The notes under the pieces are model-generated. The model had not been told where the DNA came from, did no database searches, and was given only the letters and a program-made list of their open reading frames with translations. Both the position numbers and the translations under genes were made by a program. Shown here in pieces: positions 1 to 8,675 of a stretch of DNA of 32,487 nucleotides. The stretch is from Frankiales bacterium. Its GTDB lineage: Bacteria; Actinomycetota; Actinomycetes; Mycobacteriales; SCTD01. Within the stretch, counting starts at the first letter, position 1, and each line of letters opens with the position of its first letter. The DNA lies in the NCBI GenBank assembly GCA_025965475.1, contig JAOPWV010000207.1:1-32487 (forward strand), read 5' to 3'.

Positions 1-650
1 CGGGTCAGGTCGCGGGCGTCGGGCACGACGACGACCGCGCCGCGGCCGGCCGCCACGCAGGTACGGACAGCGAGCGCGACCTCCGCCGGCCAGCCGGGGC
101 CGGGCAGCGCCGACCAGACCGCGCGCGGGGCCCGTCCGTCGTACAGCGCCTGCAGGTAGGCCGGCCCGGTCGCGTACTGCTCCCAGAGCCCCGGCTCCGG
201 CCGTGACGGCGGTACGGCGGGGTCGCCAGCGGTCTCGCCCTCGACCCGCGCATGCCGCGGCGGGATGGCCAGGCGCAGCACGTCGTACAGCGTGCCGGCG
301 GAGCGGTCGGCGACCGCCCGGGCCAGCACGGCGATCTCCGGGCTCAGGACCGGCTCGGGGCTGACCAGCGTCGCGAGCTGGGCGAGCCGGCCCTCGTGCT
401 CGCTGGACTCCACCCGGGACAGCACGATGCCGTCGACCTGACGGCCGGCGAACCGGACCCGCACCCGGCAGCCGGGCTGCGCACCGTCGGCCACGGTGAC
501 GGGGACCGCGTAGTCGAAGGGGCGGTCGAGGTGCACGAGCCCGGTGTCGACGGCGACGCGGGCGACCGGCAGCACGTCGGTGATCTCGGACGGCGGCTTC
601 GCGGACCGGGCACCGCGCCGCTTGCGCCCCAGCTCCAGCTGCTCCGTCAC
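1..650 (-). CDS. priA: Primosomal protein N' (PriA helicase), N-terminal part, truncated by the window start
   Basis: My own minus-strand translation from GTG at 650: VTEQLELGRKRRGARSAKPPSEITDVLPVARVAVDTGLVHLDRPFDYAVPVTVADGAQPGCRVRVRFAGRQVDGIVLSR..., which resembles the PriA 3'-end-binding domain. The position after metK is the usual actinobacterial order. It is not in the ORF list as a single ORF because it starts at GTG and runs off the edge. Confidence 0.85.
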   Translation of the reverse strand, partial: MTEQLELGRKRRGARSAKPPSEITDVLPVARVAVDTGLVHLDRPFDYAVPVTVADGAQPGCRVRVRFAGRQVDGIVLSRVESSEHEGRLAQLATLVSPEPVLSPEIAVLARAVADRSAGTLYDVLRLAIPPRHARVEGETAGDPAVPPSRPEPGLWEQYATGPAYLQALYDGRAPRAVWSALPGPGWPAEVALAVRTCVAAGRGAVVVVPDARDLT

Positions 651-730
651 GCCTGCGAGGCTAGGCGAGCCCGCCGACAGCAGGCCCCGCGTCCGCCACA
701 CCCACCGCTTGTGTGTCAGGCGGCGGCGTG

Positions 731-776
731 CGTCCGGGCAGCTGTGGGTCAGAAGCCACCATCAGCCGGACGCAAC
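731..776. repeat. 46-bp palindromic repeat, copy 1
   Basis: cgtccgggcagctgtgggtcagaagccaccatcagccggacgcaac, identical to 805..850. Termini CGTCCGG/CCGGACG are inverted. Confidence 0.9.
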
Positions 777-800
777 GGCACAGCCCGGTGCGCCACGACC

Positions 801-850
801 GTTACGTCCGGGCAGCTGTGGGTCAGAAGCCACCATCAGCCGGACGCAAC
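801..850. repeat. Palindromic repeat, copy 2 (50 bp including the GTTACG end; 46-bp core at 805..850)
   Basis: GTTACGTCCGG...CCGGACGCAAC: 11-bp inverted termini with one mismatch, plus an inner GTGG/CCAC inverted pair. Confidence 0.9.
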
Positions 851-902
851 GCAGGCGGGCAGGCGGGGGCAGGCGGGCAGGCGGGCCAGGCGGGCAGGCG
901 GC
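851..902. repeat. Degenerate GCAGGCGG-type short tandem repeat
   Basis: gcaggcgggcaggcgggggcaggcgggcaggcgggccaggcgggcaggcgg read directly. Confidence 0.75.
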
Positions 903-912
903 GCGAACGGCC

Positions 913-945
913 CGGCCCCGCCGCCCGGGTGGGGCGACGGGGCCG
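913..945 (-). terminator. Strong hairpin downstream of metK, probable terminator without a U-tract
   Basis: cggccccgccgccc (913-926) / gggcgacggggccg (932-945): 14-bp stem, 5-nt loop. The single mismatch becomes a G:U pair in the minus-strand transcript. Confidence 0.7.
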
Positions 946-960
946 TCGTACGGCGGTGCG

Positions 961-1000
961 GGTCCAGGCGGGTCCAGGCGGGACCAGGCGGGACTAGGCG
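961..1000. repeat. 4 x 10-bp tandem repeat (GGTCCAGGCG) running into the metK stop codon
   Basis: ggtccaggcg ggtccaggcg ggaccaggcg ggactaggcg. The last unit contains the metK stop (cta at 994-996). Confidence 0.85.
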
Positions 1001-2187
1001 CCCGCGGCCTTCTTCAGCAGCTCGGCGCGCTCGGTCGTCTCCCACGTGAAGTCCGGCAGCTCACGGCCGAAGTGACCGTACGCGGCGGTCTGCGCGTAGA
1101 TCGGCCGCAGCAGGTTGAGGTCGCGGATGATCGCGGCCGGGCGGAGGTCGAAGACCTCGGTGACGGCGTCCTGCAGCTTGGCGTCGTCCACGACGCCGGT
1201 CCCGAAGGTGTCGACGAACAGCCCGACCGGCTCGGCCTTGCCGATCGCGTACGCGACCTGGACCTCGCAGCGGGTCGCCAGGCCGGCGGCGACGACGTTC
1301 TTGGCCACCCAGCGCATGGCGTACGCCGCGGAACGGTCGACCTTGGACGGGTCCTTGCCGGAGAAGGCGCCGCCGCCATGGCGGGCGTAGCCGCCGTACG
1401 TGTCGACGATGATCTTGCGGCCGGTGAGGCCGGCGTCGCCCATCGGGCCGCCGATCTCGAAGCGGCCGGTCGGGTTGACGAGCAGGCGGTAGCCGTCGGT
1501 GTCCAGGCCGAGCTGCGCGAGCTCGGGGGCGATCACCTGCTCCTCGATGTCCGGCTTGAGCAGCGTCTCGATGTCGATGTCGGCCGCGTGCTGCGAGGAG
1601 ACGACGACCGTGTCGAGGCGGACGGGGCGGCCGTCCTGGTACTCGATGGTGACCTGGGTCTTGCCATCAGGGCGCAGGTACGGCACGGAGCCGTCCTTGC
1701 GGACCGCGGAGAGGCGGCGGGCGAGCCGGTGGGCCAGCGCGATCGGCAGCGGCATCAGCTCAGGGGTCTCGTCGCACGCGAAGCCGAACATCAGGCCCTG
1801 GTCGCCGGCGCCCTGCTGGTCGAGCTCGTCGCGGTCGCCCTCGACGCGCGACTCGTACGCCGTGTCGACGCCCTGCGCGATGTCGGGCGACTGCGAGCCG
1901 ATGGACACGCTGACGCCACAGGAGGCGCCGTCGAAGCCCTTCTTCGACGAGTCGTAGCCGATGTCGAGGATCTTCTCGCGCACGATCGTCGGGATGTCCG
2001 CGTACGCCTCGGTCGTGACCTCACCGGCGACGTGCACCTGGCCGGTCGTGATGAGGGTCTCGACAGCGACCCGGCTCTTGGGGTCCTGGGTCAGCAGCGC
2101 GTCCAGGATGGAGTCGCTGATCGCGTCAGCGATCTTGTCGGGGTGGCCCTCGGTGACCGACTCGGACGTGAACAGGCGGCGCGACAC
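994..2187 (-). CDS. metK: S-adenosylmethionine synthase
   Basis: [32 protein letters not shown]..., [19 protein letters not shown]; full-length MetK. Confidence 0.98.
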   Translation of the reverse strand: MSRRLFTSESVTEGHPDKIADAISDSILDALLTQDPKSRVAVETLITTGQVHVAGEVTTEAYADIPTIVREKILDIGYDSSKKGFDGASCGVSVSIGSQSPDIAQGVDTAYESRVEGDRDELDQQGAGDQGLMFGFACDETPELMPLPIALAHRLARRLSAVRKDGSVPYLRPDGKTQVTIEYQDGRPVRLDTVVVSSQHAADIDIETLLKPDIEEQVIAPELAQLGLDTDGYRLLVNPTGRFEIGGPMGDAGLTGRKIIVDTYGGYARHGGGAFSGKDPSKVDRSAAYAMRWVAKNVVAAGLATRCEVQVAYAIGKAEPVGLFVDTFGTGVVDDAKLQDAVTEVFDLRPAAIIRDLNLLRPIYAQTAAYGHFGRELPDFTWETTERAELLKKAAGA

Positions 2188-2225
2188 GGGCGCTCCTTCG
2201 CAAAGGTTGGGGATCGGGCAGGACT

Positions 2226-2948
2226 CTAGTCGCCCGCACCTACAGAGCCACAGTCCACCTGGTAGGCCTGGCGGACCCGGTCGTCGTTCATCGACGGGGC
2301 CGTGACGGTCGCGTCGGACTGCAGGACGAGCGTGCCGCCGGAGATGCGGAAGACGCGGGTGCGGACGCGGTACGTCGAGCCGTCCTCGGACTCCGCCGAG
2401 CGCACGGCGAGCCGGCCGTCACCGGTGCAGGAGAACCCGTCGCCGTGCGTGACCGACCCGCCGATGCCGAACCGGATCGGGGCACCGTCGGACGTGAGCT
2501 CGCGCAGGGTCTTGCCGTCGTACCGGTAGGCCTGGACGAAGGTCGTCGACGCGCCGCGGGCCGTCTCGACGAACACCTCGGCGCGACCGTCGCCGTCGAG
2601 GTCGGTGAGCCCGCTGATCTTCGGCGGCACCTGCGCGTCGACGATCGGGGCGGTGGCCCGGCCTCCCCCGGACAGCGCGACGGTGAGCGTCGACGCCGTC
2701 ACGGTCACGGTGTCCTTGACCCCGTCCCCGTCGACATCGTCCGGCGCCGCCACCTTTCGAACGCGGGTCGGCGCCGCTGACGGGGGCGGGGCTGCCGACG
2801 AGGGAACTGCCGCCGGGGATTCCGTGGCCGGGGTCGGCGAGGGTGCGGGCGACGCGGTGGTCGCCGTGCTCTTCGGAGCGGAGCCGCCGCAGGCCACGGC
2901 CAGCAGCAGCGGCGGGAGCACGAGGGCCCGGCGGAGGGAGGGCGTCAC
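2226..2948 (-). CDS. Putative secreted lipoprotein with DxDGDG (FG-GAP/VCBS-like or Ca-binding) motifs
   Basis: N-terminal signal with lipobox-like LAVAC|GGS; Ser/Thr/Pro-rich linker; [13 protein letters not shown] and [13 protein letters not shown] motifs. Confidence 0.75.
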   Translation of the reverse strand: MTPSLRRALVLPPLLLAVACGGSAPKSTATTASPAPSPTPATESPAAVPSSAAPPPSAAPTRVRKVAAPDDVDGDGVKDTVTVTASTLTVALSGGGRATAPIVDAQVPPKISGLTDLDGDGRAEVFVETARGASTTFVQAYRYDGKTLRELTSDGAPIRFGIGGSVTHGDGFSCTGDGRLAVRSAESEDGSTYRVRTRVFRISGGTLVLQSDATVTAPSMNDDRVRQAYQVDCGSVGAGD

Positions 2949-2972
2949 GTCGGCACCCTGACCCGCGGGCCG

Positions 2973-4193
2973 TCAGTTCGCGGAGAGGCGCGCCGCGACG
3001 AGGTCCCAGACCGCGTCCGCCAGCGCGTCCTTGCTGCCCAGTGGTACGTCGGTGGAGGAGCCGTCGGCGCCCAGGACGGTGGCCGCGTTCTGCTCGCCCT
3101 CGAACCCGGTCGGGTGGCCGGCCTCGCCGACCTCGTTGACGACGAGCAGGTCACAGCCCTTGCGGGCCAACTTCACCCGGCCGTGGTCGAGGACCGAGCC
3201 GGCCGCGTCGCCCGTCTCGGCGGCGAACCCGACGAGCACCTGGCCGGCGGTCCGGGTGGTCCCCAGTTCGGCGAGCACGTCCGGGTTCTGGACGAACTCG
3301 ACCTGGAACGTCGCGGTCTTCTTGCGCTTCACGGTCTGCCGCTCCACCGGCCGGTAGTCGGCCACCGCGGCCGCCATGACGACGGCGTCCGCGCCGAGCG
3401 CCCCAGCGAGAACGGCGTCTCGCAGTTCGAGCGCACTTGTCACGCGGACCACCTTCACCCCCGCCGGGTCGGGCAGCGCGGTGTTGGCGGCGACCAGAAG
3501 CACCTCGGCGCCGCGGGCGGCGGCCGTGCGGGCCAAGGCGTAGCCCTGCTTGCCGCTGGACCGGTTGCCGATGAACCGGACCGGGTCGAGGTACTCACGG
3601 GTCCCGCCGGCGGAGACGACCACCCGGTGCCCGGCCAGATCGGGGCTCACGGCGGCGCCGCGGGCCAGGATCCGCCGGCAGACGGCGGCGATCTCGGCCG
3701 GCTCGGGGAACCGGCCCTTGCCGGTGTCGGCGCCGGTCAGCCGGCCGACGGCCGGCTCGATGACGATCGCGCCGCGTGAGCGCAGGAGGTCGACGTTCGC
3801 CTGGGTGGCGGCGTGCTCCCACATCTCGGTGTGCATCGCGGGGGCGAACACCACGGGGCACCGCGCGGTGAGCAGGGTGTTGGTGAGCAGGTCCTCGGCC
3901 AGGCCGTGGGCCGCCTTGGCGAGCAGGTCGGCCGTGGCCGGCGCGACGATCACGAGGTCGGCGGACTGACCGATCCGGACATGCGGGACCTCGTGGACGC
4001 CGTCCCAGACGCTGGTGGACACCCGCCGGCCGGACAGGGCGGCCCAGGTGGGGGCGCCGACGAAGGCCAGCGCGCTCTCGGTGGGAACGACGGTCACGTC
4101 GTGGCCCGACTCGGTCAGCTGCCGGAGCAGCTCCACGGCCTTGTACGCCGCAATGCCTCCGGACACACCGAGGACGACCTGCGGCCGGGCCAT
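2973..4193 (-). CDS. coaBC: Bifunctional phosphopantothenoylcysteine decarboxylase / phosphopantothenate-cysteine ligase
   Basis: Start trimmed to MARPQVVLGVSGGIAAYKAVELLRQL (cat at 4191-4193); VVSAGGTREYLDPVRFIGNRSSGKQGYALA. Confidence 0.96.
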   Translation of the reverse strand: MARPQVVLGVSGGIAAYKAVELLRQLTESGHDVTVVPTESALAFVGAPTWAALSGRRVSTSVWDGVHEVPHVRIGQSADLVIVAPATADLLAKAAHGLAEDLLTNTLLTARCPVVFAPAMHTEMWEHAATQANVDLLRSRGAIVIEPAVGRLTGADTGKGRFPEPAEIAAVCRRILARGAAVSPDLAGHRVVVSAGGTREYLDPVRFIGNRSSGKQGYALARTAAARGAEVLLVAANTALPDPAGVKVVRVTSALELRDAVLAGALGADAVVMAAAVADYRPVERQTVKRKKTATFQVEFVQNPDVLAELGTTRTAGQVLVGFAAETGDAAGSVLDHGRVKLARKGCDLLVVNEVGEAGHPTGFEGEQNAATVLGADGSSTDVPLGSKDALADAVWDLVAARLSAN

Positions 4194-4203
4194 GGTGGAG
4201 GGC

Positions 4204-4476
4204 CTAGACGGCCGGGTCGGGGACCTGCTCGTGCGTGAGCAGCCCGGCGTTGATCTCGCGCAGCGCGATCGACAGCGGCTTCTCCTGCACGCCGGTCTCG
4301 ACCAGCGGGCCGACGTACTCGAGCAGGCCCTCGCCGAGCTGCGAGTAGTAGGCGTTGATCTGACGCGCACGCTTGGCGGCGTAGATCACCAGGCTGTACT
4401 TGGAGTCGGTGGCAGCCAGCAGCTCGTCAATCGGGGGGTTGGTGATGCCGATCGGGTTCGCGACGGTGCCGGACAC
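4204..4476 (-). CDS. rpoZ: DNA-directed RNA polymerase omega subunit
   Basis: [47 protein letters not shown]... Confidence 0.97.
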   Translation of the reverse strand: MSGTVANPIGITNPPIDELLAATDSKYSLVIYAAKRARQINAYYSQLGEGLLEYVGPLVETGVQEKPLSIALREINAGLLTHEQVPDPAV

Positions 4477-4484
4477 GGTTCTCC

Positions 4485-5048
4485 TCAGTCTGCGGATATC
4501 TCCATCGACTTTACCAGCCGGGCCGCTGCGGCCTCGACGTCGTCGTTGACGATCACGTCGTCGAACTCGCCCTCAGCGGCCAGCTCGATGCGCGCGACGT
4601 CCAGCCGCCGCCGGATCACCTCGGGGTCCTCGGTCCCGCGCCCGGTCAGCCTTCGGGCCAGCTCCTCGAACGACGGGGGTGCGAGGAAGACCAGCCGCGC
4701 CTCGGGCATCGCCGCCCGCACCTGGCGGGCCCCGTGCAGCTCGAGCTCCAGGAGCGCGGGTACGCCGGCGGCCGCCCGGGCCTCCACCGCCGCCCGCGGA
4801 GTGCCGTACGAGTTGCCGGCGTACGACGCGTGCTCGAGCAGTTCGCCTGCGGCGACCATGCGGCCGAACTCGGCCTGGTCGACGAAGTGGTACTCGACGC
4901 CGTCGGTCTCCCCCGGGCGTGGCCTGCGCGTGGTGACGCTGACCGAGAGCCAGATGTGCGGGTGCTGGCGGCGTACGACGGAGATGACGCTGCCCTTGCC
5001 GACTCCGGACGGGCCGGAGAGGACGGTCAGCCGTGCCGGAACGGTCAC
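4485..5048 (-). CDS. gmk: Guanylate kinase
   Basis: [51 protein letters not shown]-loop and Gmk motifs. Confidence 0.98.
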   Translation of the reverse strand: MTVPARLTVLSGPSGVGKGSVISVVRRQHPHIWLSVSVTTRRPRPGETDGVEYHFVDQAEFGRMVAAGELLEHASYAGNSYGTPRAAVEARAAAGVPALLELELHGARQVRAAMPEARLVFLAPPSFEELARRLTGRGTEDPEVIRRRLDVARIELAAEGEFDDVIVNDDVEAAAARLVKSMEISAD

Positions 5049-5362
5049 TCGGAGAAGAACTCCCGCTGCAGCGCCTCGCGCTGCTTCGCGCCGAGACCGC
5101 GGACCCGGCGGGACGGCGAGATGCCCAGCTTCTCCATGATCCGCTGGGCGCGCACCTTGCCGACGCCCGGGAGCGACTCGAGGACGGCGACGACCTTCAT
5201 CTTGCCGATGGCCTCCTCGGTCTCGCCGGAGGCGAGCACGTCGTCGAGGCTGGCACCGCCGGACTTCAGCCGGACCTTGAGGTCGGCACGGGCCCGTCGC
5301 GCGGCAGCAGCCTTCTCCAGCGCGGCCGTCCGCTGCTCGGGGGTCAAGGGCGGCAGAGCCAC
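5045..5362 (-). CDS. mihF: Actinobacterial integration host factor (mIHF/sIHF family)
   Basis: GTG start; [33 protein letters not shown]...[28 protein letters not shown]; 4-bp overlap with gmk. Confidence 0.96.
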   Translation of the reverse strand: MALPPLTPEQRTAALEKAAAARRARADLKVRLKSGGASLDDVLASGETEEAIGKMKVVAVLESLPGVGKVRAQRIMEKLGISPSRRVRGLGAKQREALQREFFSE

Positions 5363-5397
5363 GCCGGGGTCACCTCGGGATGTGTCGGAGTCTGGGT

Positions 5398-5415
5398 CTC
5401 ACCTCGGTAGGTGAG
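5398..5415. promoter_or_regulatory. Perfect 7-bp inverted repeat in the mihF leader (operator or RNA hairpin)
   Basis: CTCACCT cggt AGGTGAG, just downstream of the candidate mihF -10. Confidence 0.4.
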
Positions 5416-5423
5416 CGGGCGCG

Positions 5424-5453
5424 AACCTAGCGACTCCGGGAGCCAAACGGCAA
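5424..5453 (-). promoter_or_regulatory. Candidate mihF promoter
   Basis: Minus strand: TTGCCG (5453-5448), 18 bp, TAGGTT (5429-5424). Confidence 0.5.
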
Positions 5454-5603
5454 CGTCGGGGGGTAGCTGCACCCTCACAGGTGCCGGTCGGAGGGTTCCG
5501 CCGGAGGGTTCAGGAACCAGGCCGATGCGCCGACGTGTAGGAACGAACGGGACAGAGCCGCGGCAAGCGCCGACGGCCGACCTACGAGCGCGGGGGGCGT
5601 GCC

Positions 5604-7973
5604 GTGACGCTGGACGCTGCGCGTCCCAGGCTGCCGGCATCGATCTACGCGCGGGTCGCCGGCACTGCGTTCCTGCTGCTGCTGGTGTGGCTCTGCCTGC
5701 CGGATCGGTCGGAGTCCGCCCGGCACCTTGTGAGCGACATCTCCTTCGTCCTGGCCCCCGCAGTAGCCGCCTGGCGGTGTCTCCGGGCCGCCCGGCGGGG
5801 CGGCGAAGGGGCCCGGACCTGGTGGCTGCTGGGGATCGGGATCAGCGCCTGGACCCTCGGCAGCGTGGCCTGGGCGGTCCAGGAGCTGGCGCTCGGCCGG
5901 CTGTCGCCCTTCCCGTCCGTCGCGGACGTCGGCTACCTGGCGCTCCCCGTGTTCGCACTCGCCGGCCTCTTCGCCCTGCCGGGTCTGCCGCGCAAGGCGG
6001 CGTCGGCGGCCCGGCTGTTGCTCGACGCGGTGGCAACGGCCGCTGCGCTGCTGATCCTGGCCTGGCTGGGACCGCTCGGTGATGCCGTCGGTTCGGCGTA
6101 CACCGGCACGAGCCACCTCGTCGCGATCGCCTTCCCGGCCCTGGACGTGCTCGTCACCGCCGCGGTCGTCGTCGTCGTCGACCGCCTGCGCGGCGGGTTG
6201 CGCCAGCCGGCGGCCCTGGCCGCGGTCGGGATGGGCCTGGCCGCCTCCTGCGACATCGCCTACGCCATCCTGAGCGCGCGGACCGGCGACAGCGTCGGCG
6301 GGCCGCTCGACGCGGCCTGGGCCGGGTCGTTCCTGCTCATCGGCCTGGCGGCGGGCCTGCCGGCCGCGGCGCCCATCCGTCCCCGGAACACGCGCTTTCA
6401 CGTGCTGCCCAGCGCGCCGGCGGCCCTGGCCGTCACCGCGCTGCTCCTGTCCGGCCGGCTCGTGTCCGGCCTCGAGCCGGTGCTGGCGGCGACTGCGGTG
6501 GTGCTCGTGGCGGCGCTGGCCGCACGGCAGCAGCTGCTGGTCACGGACAACCGTGCCCTGCACCGCTCCCTGGAGGACCGCGTTGCGAGCCGCACGTCGG
6601 AGCTCCGGCAGGCCCGGGAGGTCTACCGCCGGCGGGCCTACACCGACCCCCTCACCAGGTTGGCCAATCGGGACGCGTTCAGCGAGGCCCTCGCCGCAGC
6701 CGCGAGGGACGACGCCGGCGGGCATCTGGCCGTGGTACTCCTCGACCTCGACGGGTTCAAGCAGGTCAACGACGGCTTCGGCCACGCCGCCGGCGACCGG
6801 GTCCTCGTGGCCGTGGCCGAGCGCCTGCAGGGCTGCGTGCGCGGCGGGCCGGAGGCCGGCCAGTCGGTCGCGCGGCTCGGCGGGGACGAGTTCGGCTGCC
6901 TGCTGCGGGGCCTGCGCTCCCCCGAGGACGCCGACACGGTGGCGGCCCGGTTCGTCCAGGCCATGCGCGAGAGCGTCGTCGTGGACGGCCACGAGTTCTT
7001 CCTCGGCGCCAGCGTCGGAGTGGCCGTGGCCACCGCGCCCCTCGACCGGCCCTCCGGTGAGCTGCTGCGCGAAGCGGACACGGCGATGTACGTCGCGAAG
7101 GACGCCGGCGGCAACTGCCTGCGCACCTTCGACGCCCGGATGCACAGCACCGTGGTGGAGCGGATCGCCCTGGAGGCCGACCTGCACCGGGCACTGGCGG
7201 ATCAGGAGATCCGGGTCTTCTACCAGCCCATCTACGGCCTCGGCCTGCACCGCGTCACGGGCGTCGAGGCGCTGGCCCGCTGGCGCCACCCGGTCCGCGG
7301 GAACGTCTCCCCCGAGGTCTTCATCCCGGTCGCGGAGCGGACCGGGATGATCGTCGAACTCGAGCGGCAGGTGCTGGACCAGGTCTGCGCGCAGATGGCC
7401 GCGTGGCGCCACCTCGTGCCGGACCTGAAGGTCGGCGTGAACTTCTCCGCCCGGCACCTGCGCGAGCCCGACGTCGTCTCGTCGGTGCTGTCCTGCCTGG
7501 TCCGGCACGCGGTGCCGCCGGCCGCCCTGGTCGCCGAGGTGACCGAGAGCCTGTTTTTCGGCGACGAGGCCCTGGTCGGCTCGGTACTCCGGGAGCTCGA
7601 CGACGCGGGGATCGTGCTCGCCCTCGACGACTTCGGCACCGGCTTCTCGTCCCTGTCGAGGCTGTCCGCGCACCCGTTCCGGATCCTGAAGGTGGACCGG
7701 TCGTTCCTGGCCGACATCAGCGTGGGCGGCCCGCCACCGGCCATCCTGCTCGCGACCCTGGCCATGGCCAGGGGGCTCGGGCTCGACGTCGTCGCCGAGG
7801 GCGTCGAGACCCAGGCCCAGCTGGACTTCCTCATCGAGCAGGGCTGCCCGTTCGCACAGGGCTACCTGCTGCGGCGTCCCGGCCCTGCTGACGAGATCGA
7901 GGGCGACTTCGCTGCGATCACCGGCTGGGCGGCCCGCCCGCGTCGTACGCCCGCGGCGGTCCTGCCGAACTAG
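5604..7973 (+). CDS. Membrane-anchored GGDEF-EAL protein (putative bifunctional diguanylate cyclase/phosphodiesterase)
   Basis: About 8 hydrophobic segments in the N-terminal half; RLGGDEFG (GGDEF at 6879-6893); EALARWRHP (EAL at 7266-7274); DDFGTGFSSLSRL; VVAEGVETQAQLDFL. No RxxD I-site immediately upstream of GGDEF. Confidence 0.95.
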   Translation: MTLDAARPRLPASIYARVAGTAFLLLLVWLCLPDRSESARHLVSDISFVLAPAVAAWRCLRAARRGGEGARTWWLLGIGISAWTLGSVAWAVQELALGRLSPFPSVADVGYLALPVFALAGLFALPGLPRKAASAARLLLDAVATAAALLILAWLGPLGDAVGSAYTGTSHLVAIAFPALDVLVTAAVVVVVDRLRGGLRQPAALAAVGMGLAASCDIAYAILSARTGDSVGGPLDAAWAGSFLLIGLAAGLPAAAPIRPRNTRFHVLPSAPAALAVTALLLSGRLVSGLEPVLAATAVVLVAALAARQQLLVTDNRALHRSLEDRVASRTSELRQAREVYRRRAYTDPLTRLANRDAFSEALAAAARDDAGGHLAVVLLDLDGFKQVNDGFGHAAGDRVLVAVAERLQGCVRGGPEAGQSVARLGGDEFGCLLRGLRSPEDADTVAARFVQAMRESVVVDGHEFFLGASVGVAVATAPLDRPSGELLREADTAMYVAKDAGGNCLRTFDARMHSTVVERIALEADLHRALADQEIRVFYQPIYGLGLHRVTGVEALARWRHPVRGNVSPEVFIPVAERTGMIVELERQVLDQVCAQMAAWRHLVPDLKVGVNFSARHLREPDVVSSVLSCLVRHAVPPAALVAEVTESLFFGDEALVGSVLRELDDAGIVLALDDFGTGFSSLSRLSAHPFRILKVDRSFLADISVGGPPPAILLATLAMARGLGLDVVAEGVETQAQLDFLIEQGCPFAQGYLLRRPGPADEIEGDFAAITGWAARPRRTPAAVLPN

Positions 7974-7985
7974 CCGTCGGCCCGC

Positions 7986-8675
7986 TCAGGCCAGTGAGGC
8001 GGCGATCCGGGCCGCGGCCGCGGCCGGGTCCGCGGCGCCGGTGATCGGCCGCCCGATCACGAGCAGGTCGGCGCCGTCGCGCAGGGCCTGTCCGGGCGTG
8101 GCGACGCGCGCCTGGTCCTGCGTGTCGCTGCCGGCGGGGCGGACCCCGGGGGTGATCAGCACGACGTCCGGGCCCACCTCGGCGCGCACCGCGGCGACCT
8201 CGTGGGGCGAGCAGACGATGGCGCCGGCACCCGCAGCCACGGACAGTGCCGCCAGCCGGCGTACCGCGTCCCGGGACGGGCCGACGAGCCCGATGGCGGC
8301 CAGTGCCGCCTCGTCGAGACTGGTCAGGACGGTCACCGCGGTGATGCAGACCTCCGGCGCCGCCTCGACGGCGGCCCGCACCATGTCGGCGCCTCCCGAG
8401 GCGTGCACGGTGAGGTACGTCGGCTTGAGCCCGGCCACCGCGCGGGCGGCACCCGCGACGGTGTTCGGGATGTCGTGCAGCTTCAGGTCGAGGAACAGCC
8501 CCAGGCCGTCGGCGCCGCGGACCGCCTCCACGACCGACGGCCCGGTGCGGCAGAACAGCTCCAGCCCCACCTTGAGGACCGAGACGTGCGGCGCGACGGC
8601 GCGCGCCCAGCCGGCGGCCGTGTCGGCATCGGGCGCGTCCAGCGCGACGACGATGGGTGCCTGCCCGTGGGTCAC
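7986..8675 (-). CDS. pyrF: Orotidine 5'-phosphate decarboxylase
   Basis: GTG start at 8675: [41 protein letters not shown]...[24 protein letters not shown] overlap with the pyrD stop. Confidence 0.95.
   Translation of the reverse strand: MTHGQAPIVVALDAPDADTAAGWARAVAPHVSVLKVGLELFCRTGPSVVEAVRGADGLGLFLDLKLHDIPNTVAGAARAVAGLKPTYLTVHASGGADMVRAAVEAAPEVCITAVTVLTSLDEAALAAIGLVGPSRDAVRRLAALSVAAGAGAIVCSPHEVAAVRAEVGPDVVLITPGVRPAGSDTQDQARVATPGQALRDGADLLVIGRPITGAADPAAAAARIAASLA

Noticed and set aside
731-850. CRISPR-like repeat-spacer-repeat
   Set aside because: Only two repeats, strongly palindromic 46-mers with one 28-bp gap, and no cas genes nearby.
252-1049. Plus-strand ORFs over the priA-metK spacer (252..1049, 544..2229, 713..997)
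   Set aside because: They run through the palindromic and tandem repeats and antisense of priA/metK; no protein-like motifs.
2188-2225. SAM riboswitch upstream of metK
   Set aside because: Only 38 nt between the lipoprotein stop and the metK start, too short for any known SAM riboswitch class.
5475-7673. 732-aa minus-strand ORF antisense to the GGDEF-EAL gene
   Set aside because: Low-complexity Gly/Arg/Gln-rich translation without motifs; the plus-strand GGDEF-EAL reading has all catalytic motifs.
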